DNA of 32,833 nucleotides from a virus: positions 1 through 32,833 of the IMG/VR virus record IMGVR_UViG_3300035180_001353; one strand, given 5' to 3'. Every line of letters starts with the position of its first letter. Position 1 is the stretch's first letter. Below, piece after piece: positions 25,261 to 31,531 of the stretch. A model generated the notes under the pieces. The model saw only the letters and a list, made by a program, of their open reading frames with translations, did no database searches and was not told the origin of the DNA. The translations under genes and the position numbers were made by a program.

Positions 25261-25275
25261 AAGCCTTATCAGCTT
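25261..25275 (-). promoter_or_regulatory. 5'-leader hairpin, cassette 3 (variant)
   Basis: On the minus transcript AAGC pairs with GCTT around a seven-base loop. Same position relative to the promoter and the same flanks (TTAAATCTAAAA on the 3' side) as the two perfect copies, but with changed stem bases. Confidence 0.45.
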
Positions 25276-25288
25276 TTCTTTGATTCCA

Positions 25289-25317
25289 ATCTTATCATAT
25301 TATGTTGTCATTGTCAA
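25289..25317 (-). promoter_or_regulatory. Accessory-cassette promoter 3
   Basis: Minus strand TTGACA (25312-25317), 17-bp spacer ending TATGA, then TAAGAT (25289-25294); extended -10. Repeat module R3 lies immediately upstream. Confidence 0.7.
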
Positions 25318-25406
25318 TAGCTTTTTTTTTGATTTACTTGAATAATAATTCTAAAATAATTGTGTTAAAATTGTCAGTTAAGCCAAAGAAATGACAAAAA
25401 CAGGCG

Positions 25407-25543
25407 TCCGTTAAAATTCAAACAATTTACTGTTAAAATTTAAGATTATCCGATAAAATTTAGGATTATCCGTTAAAATTTTAATTTTTCCGATAAAATT
25501 AAATAAATTGACCGTTAAAATTTTAACACAAAAAGATAAAATT
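25407..25543. repeat. Seven AT-rich iteron-like repeats, 20-22 bp period
   Basis: The core (T/A)TAAAATT occurs at 25411, 25433, 25453, 25473, 25493, 25515 and 25536, mostly preceded by CCG or a derivative. Spacings are 22, 20, 20, 20, 22 and 21 bases, about two helical turns, which would place all cores on one face of the DNA. It is an extension of the CCGTTAAA end of modules R1 and R2. No coding frame stays open through it. Candidate protein-binding array or origin iterons. Confidence 0.75.
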
Positions 25544-25567
25544 AATATATTTCCCAAAAAAAAGTGA

Positions 25568-25630
25568 TTTTTATTTTATAAAATAAAATTTTAGATTGTA
25601 AAAAATAAATTTTATTTTATAAAATAAAAA
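25568..25630. repeat. 24-bp AT-only inverted repeat built from two palindromes
   Basis: Arms 25568-25591 and 25607-25630 are perfect complements, 15-base loop. Each arm contains the self-palindrome TTTTATTTTATAAAATAAAA. It follows the terminator at 25630-25672 in the direction of minus-strand transcription, the same arrangement as at 23777-23868. Confidence 0.85.
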
Positions 25631-25672
25631 AGCCCTAAAAAGCATGATTTTTTGTCACGCCTTTTAGGGCTT
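25630..25672 (-). terminator. Intrinsic terminator after the 109-aa gene
   Basis: An 18-bp stem (25630-25647 with 25655-25672) built on AAGCCCTAAAA. Two positions pair only as G-U wobbles on the minus-strand RNA and mismatch on the plus-strand RNA, which fixes the working orientation. A T-rich tract follows on the minus strand, four bases beyond the gene's stop codon. Confidence 0.9.
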
Positions 25673-25676
25673 AAAT

Positions 25677-26006
25677 TTAATCAACTTCACGGAGCCATTT
25701 GACTCCGTGATAACTTAAATAACATCGATAAATAAACTCCTTATCGTCCCTGTCTTGCATAAAAAATAAGCAAGATTTATTAAAAGGAACTTTTAATAAA
25801 TCAATTTCTCCAAATCTTTTTACGACACCCTCAGATGTAGAAATTATGCAATCAGAGGTAAAATAATACAAAAACTTCGGTGCACCCTTCACAACAAAAG
25901 AAAAATACCAGGGGTCTTTTTTGAGACCCTCATAAATTAATGTGTTACCAATAGCAAAATTCCCGTTTTTTACCGCCCCAGATACTGCAAAATCTGTGAT
26001 AATCAT
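25677..26006 (-). CDS. Unknown accessory protein, family A (109 aa)
   Basis: Paralogue of the 119-residue protein at 22926-23285. FVVKGAPKFLYYFT, LLKVPFN and EFIYRCYLSYHGV line up in order with its counterparts, whereas the N-terminus (MIITDFAVSGAVKNGNFAIG) differs. Beta-rich and soluble. It sits alone in a complete transcription unit: promoter 26058-26086, ribosome binding site AGGAGGAG, terminator 25630-25672. It is the outermost minus-strand gene, next to the putative origin region, and so likely among the first expressed. Function unknown; a host-takeover or anti-defence role is possible. Confidence 0.8.
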   Translation of the reverse strand: MIITDFAVSGAVKNGNFAIGNTLIYEGLKKDPWYFSFVVKGAPKFLYYFTSDCIISTSEGVVKRFGEIDLLKVPFNKSCLFFMQDRDDKEFIYRCYLSYHGVKWLREVD

Positions 26007-26057
26007 TTTTTACTCCTCCTAAAATTAAAATTAAAATCAACCTACATCGTTGGCTAT

Positions 26058-26086
26058 ACAATAGCATATCCAATTTACCATGTCAA
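26058..26086 (-). promoter_or_regulatory. Accessory-cassette promoter 4
   Basis: Minus strand TTGACA (26081-26086), 17-bp spacer ending TATGC, then TATTGT (26058-26063). Extended -10. A decayed upstream module (R4, to about 26160) keeps the AAGAGCTTTTTT and AATAATAAGTTTA landmarks. Drives the gene at 25677-26006. Confidence 0.7.
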
Positions 26087-26178
26087 GAGCTTTTTTGAGT
26101 TATTTGAAATAATAAGTTTACAAAAATCGTGTTACTTTGATTACTCAAGGAAATAGGGAAAGACAACGGCTTGGATTA

Positions 26179-26266
26179 GGCCCGGCCCGAACAAGGATAG
26201 CATGGCAGGGCATGACATAGGCAAGGATAGGATAGATGGGCCCGACTCGAGCAAGGATTGCATGGC
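26179..26266. repeat. GC-rich island with a duplicated 28-bp element
   Basis: Copies at 26179-26206 and 26239-26266, exactly 60 bases apart, match at 24 of 28 positions (GGCCCG...CAAGGAT-GCATGGC). The surrounding DNA is AT-rich, so the island stands out. Blocks ATGGGCCCG and GCAAGGATTGCATGG also match the 29-bp tandem repeats at 27162-27335, in inverted orientation. Confidence 0.75.
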
Positions 26267-26491
26267 TTGCACAAAAATCTTATTAAAAAAATGGCATTTT
26301 TATAACTGTTTTATAATAAAATCAAATAGTTAAACCATAATTTAACATGAAAAAAACATGAAAAAACATAAAGTCAAAAAATGAGAAATGAGCTTTTTAA
26401 TAAGGATTTTTTTAATTATAACAATAGGTTAAGTATCAAAAAATCTTATGACTTTTTTTTTTATATTAAGGGTGTAAAAACTGAAAAAAGT

Positions 26492-26570
<79 letters not shown>

Positions 26571-26773
26571 TTATTATTTGAAGTTATATAAATATATATA
26601 TATATATCATGGAATTTTTTCACCTGTTTCTTGACTCTGTAAAGCTCTGTTTTTATTAAGTCTTTTTGTGGGGCTTTTTTCTTTGAATTAAAGCCGATTT
26701 GGGGCCTATATAAAATTTTTTAATAGCCAAAAATCGACTAACTTTTTAACAATTTACTATAAAAAATTTTTAT

Positions 26774-26940
26774 TTATAGTAATAAATTTTATAGTGAATT
26801 TATAAGTTACTTATAAATTGAAAATTTTTTTAATTAAATCAATATGTTATAAGGGCTGTTTATAACATATTGATTTTATTGCGTTTTGAAATGAAAATTT
26901 ACAAGTAACTTATAAATTCATAATTTTATAGTTACTATAG
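26774..26940. repeat. 167-bp nested imperfect palindrome
   Basis: Three pairs of arms share one centre near 26857. The inner pair is a perfect 16-bp stem (26836-26851 with 26861-26876, nine-base loop). The middle pair is a 24-base arm with one mismatch (26796-26819 with 26896-26919). The outer pair is TATAGTAA/TTACTATA (26775-26782 with 26932-26939). The middle arm at 26797-26819 is itself a palindrome (AATTTATAAGT-T-ACTTATAAATT). Almost pure A+T outside the inner loop. Candidate origin or cruciform. Confidence 0.85.
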
Positions 26941-27161
26941 GTTTTATCTATATGTGCAAAAATTGCACTTTTTAATAAAATTATTTAATTAAATAAGTTA
27001 ACTTAAAAAAGTTTCGTATGAAGTTAAGTTGCATTATGCAACATTCGCTTATTTTTAATAAATTATTTAATGTTAAGAATGTTTCTGTTTTATGTCGTAT
27101 AACTGCCATTATGTAAAATTCCAAGATTTTTCAAGATTACTTTTAACTTTAGAATGTTAAT

Positions 27162-27335
27162 GCCAAGCCAAGTGGGCCCATTCAAGCCTTGCCAAGCCAA
27201 GTGGGCCCATGCAAGCCTTGCCAAGCCAAGCGGGCCCATGCAAGCCTTGTCAAGCCAAGTGGGCCCATTCAAGCCTTGCCAAGCCAAGTGGGCCCATGCA
27301 AGCCTTGCCAAGCCAAGCGGGCCCATGCAAGCCTT
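27162..27335. repeat. Six 29-bp GC-rich tandem repeats in an 87-bp higher-order pattern
   Basis: The unit starts GCCAAGCCAAG(T/C)GGGCCCA and ends (T/G)CAAGCCTT. Starts: 27162, 27191, 27220, 27249, 27278, 27307, then a partial unit at 27336. Variants recur as a three-unit block: 27162-27248 and 27249-27335 differ at one base. Every unit carries the palindrome GGGCCC. There are no spacers, so it is not CRISPR. Confidence 0.97.
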
Positions 27336-27353
27336 GTCAAGCCAAGCCAAGTT

Positions 27354-27488
27354 ATGGCATTTGACGCAAGAGACGACAATCGGCGTTATGCGGAGGTAAG
27401 GAGGGCCAATGAAAATTTCCCAGAACGCAAAACGCCCACAGGCCTCTTCTTTCTTACTATCCGTGTCTGCGCAAAATTAGTTATATAA
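27354..27488 (+). pseudogene. Possible gene fragment of GC-richer DNA (44 codons)
   Basis: Directly after the tandem repeats, a frame from an ATG with no ribosome binding site reads MAFDARDDNRRYAEVRRANE and continues NFPERKTPTG. It has protein-like charge patterning and higher GC than the phage genes. Nested in another frame, GGAGGTAAGGAGG precedes an ATG at 27409 encoding 23 residues (MKISQNAKRPQASSFLL...) to 27480. Either could be a relic of acquired DNA; neither is convincing as a working gene. Confidence 0.25.
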
Positions 27489-27548
27489 TGCGAGGCTTTA
27501 CTTGATTAAACCACCTTTATTTTTTCTTAATCCTTATTCTTTATTTTA

Positions 27549-27577
27549 TTGACAAATACGTTTTTTATTTGTAAGAT
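27549..27577 (+). promoter_or_regulatory. Late-operon promoter P1
   Basis: TTGACA (27549-27554), 17-bp spacer, TAAGAT (27572-27577). Confidence 0.6.
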
Positions 27578-27582
27578 ATTTC

Positions 27583-27610
27583 TTGACAAATATATTTTTA
27601 GTTGTATAAT
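27583..27610 (+). promoter_or_regulatory. Late-operon promoter P2
   Basis: TTGACA (27583-27588), 16-bp spacer, perfect TATAAT (27605-27610). Shares the TTGACAAAT start with P1 and P3. Confidence 0.75.
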
Positions 27611-27617
27611 ATATGTA

Positions 27618-27646
27618 TTGACAAATGTTTTTTAGTATGTTATAAA
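27618..27646 (+). promoter_or_regulatory. Late-operon promoter P3
   Basis: TTGACA (27618-27623), 17-bp spacer ending TATGT (extended -10), TATAAA (27641-27646). The three promoters are spaced 34-35 bases apart and all begin TTGACAAAT. Confidence 0.75.
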
Positions 27647-27648
27647 CA

Positions 27649-27676
27649 ATTAACCTATAATCAAATATAGGTTAAT
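27649..27676 (+). promoter_or_regulatory. Leader hairpin/operator at the P3 start site
   Basis: Perfect 11-bp inverted repeat ATTAACCTATA (27649-27659) and TATAGGTTAAT (27666-27676) with a six-base loop, overlapping the expected P3 start site near 27653. Either a repressor operator or a 5'-end mRNA hairpin. Confidence 0.7.
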
Positions 27677-27701
27677 CAAATTCTTTAATGAGGGTTTAAT
27701 A

Positions 27702-29588
27702 ATGGATAGCATAATAGAAACCAGTATAGATAACGTGAGTAATGTGCAAAATATACACGATGAAAACAAAGAACCAGATAATATCCTTGAAGGTAATAAT
27801 AAAGATTTAATTTTATTATCAACTTCAGGCAGTAAACTTCTTGGATATAATGAAGTAAAGTCCTTTGTATTAGGAGCTAAAAATAGGGCGGTATCTGCTT
27901 GCACATTACGTCAGATGAAGGTAATAGACTACCTTCGTGAGTTAAATGGCAATTCAATAATAACAGAGCCTGATTTAGAAACAGGAAATTGGCGTACTAA
28001 TGTTAAGTCTTCTTTGTTTTTTCAGAAAGTAATTTTCATATCTTTGTATTTACGTAGTCTATTAAAATCAGCTCAAGAGAATTTTATCAATTTCAGTTCT
28101 GAAAATCCTATTCTTCCTTCCTTGTATAAAAAGATTTTTGATATAGCAGCGAGTAAAACTAATTTTTATGAATCTATAGAGAAGAGTTTGTTTTATAGTG
28201 TGTTATCTTCTTATTTATCTCTTGAGATAAAGTGTGATTATGTTGTTAATGAATTAGGTGAGGTTACACAAGATGTATCGGTAAAACCTATACATCCTTT
28301 GCTTTGTAATTTTAATGAAGATAAGACGATAATAGAAGTTATAAATTATATACCATATGAGGTTGCATATAAGCATAATTTAGTATGGGATTATCCAGTA
28401 GAGGATTTGAAACCCTATTATAAAACTAAAGAAGTTGACAAAGTTTTTTATAATGTAGTATCAACAGACCCATCTTATTCAGCTTCTGTGAAGGTATCTG
28501 ATGTTTATTGTCGTTTTGTTAGTCCTGATTTTGTATCTTCTTTGTATAAGTTTACGATAGTGAATGACATATATTTAGTCTCTTATTCTCTTGTATCAGA
28601 CTTAGATAGTGGAGTTCCTATTATATTTGAGAGTTTTTACAGTGATGATGTGCAGGTATCTTTTGCTGATTTGGTATGGGATTATTTCAAAGAGGATTCG
28701 AGATTTTTGAGGGGTATAGTAGATAGGGGTGTTTTGTCAACTGCTTCTGGATTTAACTTAAACACGCAGGCATTAGCTGAGGGAGAGAATACTATAACTA
28801 TATCTCCGTTTACAGTAGTTAAGTCTATAGGAGAGAAGCCAGCAGTATCCACATTTCAGTTAGCTTCCTTTGACCCTAATCTTCTTCCTGTTAGGCAGCT
28901 TTTGGTTAATGAAGTTCAGAATATAACTGGAATGACAGAGTTTTTGATGGGTATGCCTACATCTAAAGGTCGTCCTACTGCTAAAGAAGTTTCCTTGAAA
29001 ACACAGCAGAATTCTGAAATGATTTCAACTATTATATCCAGAATAGAGAGTAGTTTTTTTGTTAAGGCTGCAAAGAAGATGTTAGCGTTGTATTGTTTGT
29101 ATAAGTTTGATGATATAAAAGATTTGCTTAATGATAACGAGAATCAAGTTCTTGTTGAAAAAATGGCTTCATCGCAAGAATATACTGATACTAATAAAGT
29201 GTTGTATAGTATGTTATTAGATGGGGTATCAATTACAGTCAATGGTATGACTACTTTAGTTAAGTCACAGAATGAAGTTCAGAGTATAATGGAATTTGTG
29301 CAAGTGTGTGCACAATTAGGTTTAACTCCGTATATAGATATGGTTATGGTATTTAAGGAATTGTTTAAGCGTATGAATTTACCGTCTGATTTTGTTAGGA
29401 TACCTACGCAAGAAGAGATGGTTGCTATGGCTCAGCAGCAGCAGGCTCAGCAGCAGAAGTTACAAGAAGTTGGTGCGAAGGTTGGAAATGAAGTTATATC
29501 TGATAAAGATTTACTTAAGACAACGCTTGGTAATAGAAATAACAATATATTTAGTTCAATACTTAACATGGTTGCTGGGGGTAAGTAA
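27702..29588 (+). CDS. Portal-like protein (628 aa)
   Basis: Predicted head-to-tail connector through which DNA enters and leaves the capsid. The pattern in residues ~400-460 is typical of portal proteins of short-tailed phages: ITGMTEFLMGMPTSKGRPTA, then KEVSLKTQQNSEMISTIISR, then ESSFFVKAAKKMLALYCLY. The C-terminal tail is Gln-rich (MAQQQQAQQQKLQEV). The first ~45 residues are acidic and probably disordered. The size fits portals. No nucleotide-binding site is seen, so it is not the terminase. It leads the plus-strand operon behind three promoters, with GAGGG before the ATG. It overlaps the next gene by one base (TAATG). Confidence 0.75.
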   Translation: MDSIIETSIDNVSNVQNIHDENKEPDNILEGNNKDLILLSTSGSKLLGYNEVKSFVLGAKNRAVSACTLRQMKVIDYLRELNGNSIITEPDLETGNWRTNVKSSLFFQKVIFISLYLRSLLKSAQENFINFSSENPILPSLYKKIFDIAASKTNFYESIEKSLFYSVLSSYLSLEIKCDYVVNELGEVTQDVSVKPIHPLLCNFNEDKTIIEVINYIPYEVAYKHNLVWDYPVEDLKPYYKTKEVDKVFYNVVSTDPSYSASVKVSDVYCRFVSPDFVSSLYKFTIVNDIYLVSYSLVSDLDSGVPIIFESFYSDDVQVSFADLVWDYFKEDSRFLRGIVDRGVLSTASGFNLNTQALAEGENTITISPFTVVKSIGEKPAVSTFQLASFDPNLLPVRQLLVNEVQNITGMTEFLMGMPTSKGRPTAKEVSLKTQQNSEMISTIISRIESSFFVKAAKKMLALYCLYKFDDIKDLLNDNENQVLVEKMASSQEYTDTNKVLYSMLLDGVSITVNGMTTLVKSQNEVQSIMEFVQVCAQLGLTPYIDMVMVFKELFKRMNLPSDFVRIPTQEEMVAMAQQQQAQQQKLQEVGAKVGNEVISDKDLLKTTLGNRNNNIFSSILNMVAGGK

Positions 29589-29839
29589 TGGATTTATCTT
29601 TTATTTTATTATTGTTATTTTTTCTGTGTGGGTTTTTGGTGTGTTGTTTACTTGTGTTAATGTGTTTTGTTTATAATATAAAAACAGATATGAAAAAAAT
29701 CTTAAAATGTGTTAGTGGTTTATGTGGTGATAATAAAATTAAGATTAAATCAGATATAGGTAGTAATATATCTATATCTGGGAGTGATATAAATAAACTT
29801 CGTGATTTTTTGATTCCGAAGGTGAATACTAATGAATGA
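29588..29839 (+). CDS. Small membrane protein (83 aa)
   Basis: ATG overlaps the portal stop codon (TAATG). A long hydrophobic segment of about residues 4-28 (FILLLLFFLCGFLVCCLLVL) forms one membrane span, with four Cys in or near it. A basic, soluble C-terminal domain follows (NIKTDMKKILKCVSGLCG, then ISISGSDINKLRDF). No family recognised. Its position between head genes is unusual for a lysis protein. It might belong to the virion or to membrane penetration. Confidence 0.8.
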   Translation: MDLSFILLLLFFLCGFLVCCLLVLMCFVYNIKTDMKKILKCVSGLCGDNKIKIKSDIGSNISISGSDINKLRDFLIPKVNTNE

Positions 29840-30287
29840 ATTTCATCATGATTTAGATTTTGATAGAGACATATTTAGCAGTAAAGATGGTTTCTTGACA
29901 TATAAAGGTATCGAGGTTGGTCGTAAATGGGGCAGGTCTATCTTTATAGAGTATTCATCTGATATAGGTTTATTGGATGCGTTGGTTATAGATTTGATAG
30001 ACAAGTTAAATTTCTATGATGCAGTTGCATTAAATGATTTAGATAGGCCAAATAGGTTTTATTTTGTTACCAGGAATGGGTTTAATGTGTATTTTACTTT
30101 GTCTGTATATGCTTATAATTATATAGAAAAGACTTATTTTAATAAATTATTAAAGCGTTCAGTATTTACTTGTGATGCTCCTTGGTTAAGTAATGCTTCG
30201 AGGTTATATTTAATAGAGCAGAATAAGTTAACATTTGAGCAGTCTGATGATATAGATGAGCAGGTATGGAAAGAGGCTATTAAATAG
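29832..30287 (+). CDS. Unknown protein in the head-gene operon (151 aa)
   Basis: ATG overlaps the end of the preceding gene by eight bases, with AAGGTGA upstream. Begins MNEFHHDLDFDRDIF; contains GRKWGRSIFIEYSSDIGLLD and FYFVTRNGFNVYFTLSVYAY. A mixed alpha/beta, soluble, acidic protein with many aromatics. No motif recognised. Its place between the portal and an all-helical protein suggests a head or connector component. Confidence 0.8.
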   Translation: MNEFHHDLDFDRDIFSSKDGFLTYKGIEVGRKWGRSIFIEYSSDIGLLDALVIDLIDKLNFYDAVALNDLDRPNRFYFVTRNGFNVYFTLSVYAYNYIEKTYFNKLLKRSVFTCDAPWLSNASRLYLIEQNKLTFEQSDDIDEQVWKEAIK

Positions 30288-30289
30288 AT

Positions 30290-30730
30290 ATGGCTACAGA
30301 CATAGTCAAATATACTCCAGCCACTAAAGGTGATTTAGTAGCTGATAAAGTTAAAGACTTAAAAAATTTAATAAATTTTATTCAAAACAAGACAGAATCT
30401 TTGAGTGCATGCAGGGATGAGATAGACACAACTCTTCTTGTTACGCAGGTTCAGATAATACAGGAGTTGTTGAATAAGTTAGAGCGTGTTGAGTTAAACA
30501 TGGTTTCTAACAGGACAGATATATTTTCTAAGGTAGATAATGAGTATTTGAAGAGGAAGTTATTGGCAGAGGTAGATAAGGTTTATTTGCAGGCTATGAA
30601 GATAAAAGTTGATTTATTGAATGCTATATCAAATATGGGTAAGACAAAAGAGGAAGCTAAAGTTATGGTTCCTGTGCAGATAAATGTTATGGCTCAGGAG
30701 TCTAATATACCTGTTGTTGAGGATTTATAG
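30290..30730 (+). CDS. Helical head-operon protein (146 aa)
   Basis: Almost entirely predicted helix with coiled-coil-like heptads (VADKVKDLKNLINFIQNK, then IIQELLNKLERVELNM, then LKRKLLAEVDKVYLQAMK). A short hydrophobic PVQINVMAQ segment and acidic tail VVEDL end it. The helical composition and the place after the portal would suit a scaffold-like or connector role, but terminase small subunits can also look like this. I cannot decide. It starts two bases after the previous stop. Confidence 0.8.
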   Translation: MATDIVKYTPATKGDLVADKVKDLKNLINFIQNKTESLSACRDEIDTTLLVTQVQIIQELLNKLERVELNMVSNRTDIFSKVDNEYLKRKLLAEVDKVYLQAMKIKVDLLNAISNMGKTKEEAKVMVPVQINVMAQESNIPVVEDL

Positions 30731-31531
30731 ATGAACACTAAACCTTTGACATATAATAAAATAGATAATGCTGATGTTAATGTTATATCTTGGAACACTA
30801 TATCGAGTCAGTTTAATTCTTGGTCAGATTTCAGTAATTATTATGTGTGGTCTATTTTAGCTGGGACTTTATCTTTTATCCAACCTGAAACATTGAGTTT
30901 ATTTTATATCTTTGATACTGAAATTATTAAAGGTTCTACTATAGATATAAAATTTCCTTGTGTTGTTAGGATGTATGTGGGTTCAAATGAAGTTGTTTTT
31001 GTAAGTAAGAATAATGTCAAAGTTTTGACGGTAGGTAAAGAGTTTGTTGTAGGTGATTATTTTGTAATTAAGGTTAGTGATGATAAATTATTTTTTACGC
31101 AGTATGCTGATAATTTAGTTAGTAGGTTTATCACTTCTTCTGTGAGTAGAATTTTTCAGGATTTATTTACTGTAGCAGCTAATTTTTATACTAACATTTT
31201 ACATTTAGTATTGACAAATTCTTCATTTAATGTTATACAAAATTTTATAACAAATTTATTAAGACAAATTTTTATTAGTAATAATTCAAAATGTAATATA
31301 AATGTGAGCTCTAAAGTATGTTATAGTGAGTCTTTATCAAGATGGTATGAGAGATTTTGTAATAATGTTTGGACTGATAGAAATTATTGGTGTGATGCTA
31401 ATAGTGTTATAAGGGGTAGATATTTAATTTCTGAGATTTACAAAGCTACAATTTCATATAATAATCCGAAGCAGGTTTGGTGGCAGTGGTTTACAGGTGA
31501 TGTTTGGTCAGCGAGAGGTACTTGGTTATGA
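30731..31531 (+). CDS. Unknown structural-type protein, Trp-rich C-terminus (266 aa)
   Basis: ATG follows the previous TAG immediately, with GAGG upstream. The N-terminal half is beta-rich (KFPCVVRMYVGSNEVVFVS). A helical, hydrophobic middle (IFQDLFTVAANFYTNILHLV, about residues 139-158) follows. The C-terminus is strikingly rich in Trp and Cys (SLSRWYERFCNNVWTDRNYW, then VWWQWFTGDVW). No family recognised. Likely a virion protein of the head-tail region. The stop overlaps the next start (ATGA). Confidence 0.8.
   Translation: MNTKPLTYNKIDNADVNVISWNTISSQFNSWSDFSNYYVWSILAGTLSFIQPETLSLFYIFDTEIIKGSTIDIKFPCVVRMYVGSNEVVFVSKNNVKVLTVGKEFVVGDYFVIKVSDDKLFFTQYADNLVSRFITSSVSRIFQDLFTVAANFYTNILHLVLTNSSFNVIQNFITNLLRQIFISNNSKCNINVSSKVCYSESLSRWYERFCNNVWTDRNYWCDANSVIRGRYLISEIYKATISYNNPKQVWWQWFTGDVWSARGTWL

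Noticed and set aside
26631-26659. Plus-strand promoter TTGACT-N17-TATTAA
   Set aside because: Matches are partial, and in such AT-rich DNA they arise by chance. No gene or leader feature follows.
27162-27335. CRISPR array
   Set aside because: Units are contiguous and have no unique spacers. No cas1/cas2; the Cas4-like nuclease at 15581-16324 belongs to the replication operon.
27090-27488. Overlapping open frames on both strands through the 29-bp repeats (for example GPLGLARLAWAHLAWQ)
   Set aside because: Three 29-bp units make 87 bases, a multiple of three, so frames stay open by arithmetic on both strands. No ribosome binding sites, and repeat-derived composition. Only the part after 27354 is kept, as a weak possibility.
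31504-31527. TTG start for the 405-residue gene
   Set aside because: The ATG at 31528 has a GAGAGGT site and the ATGA overlap typical of this operon.
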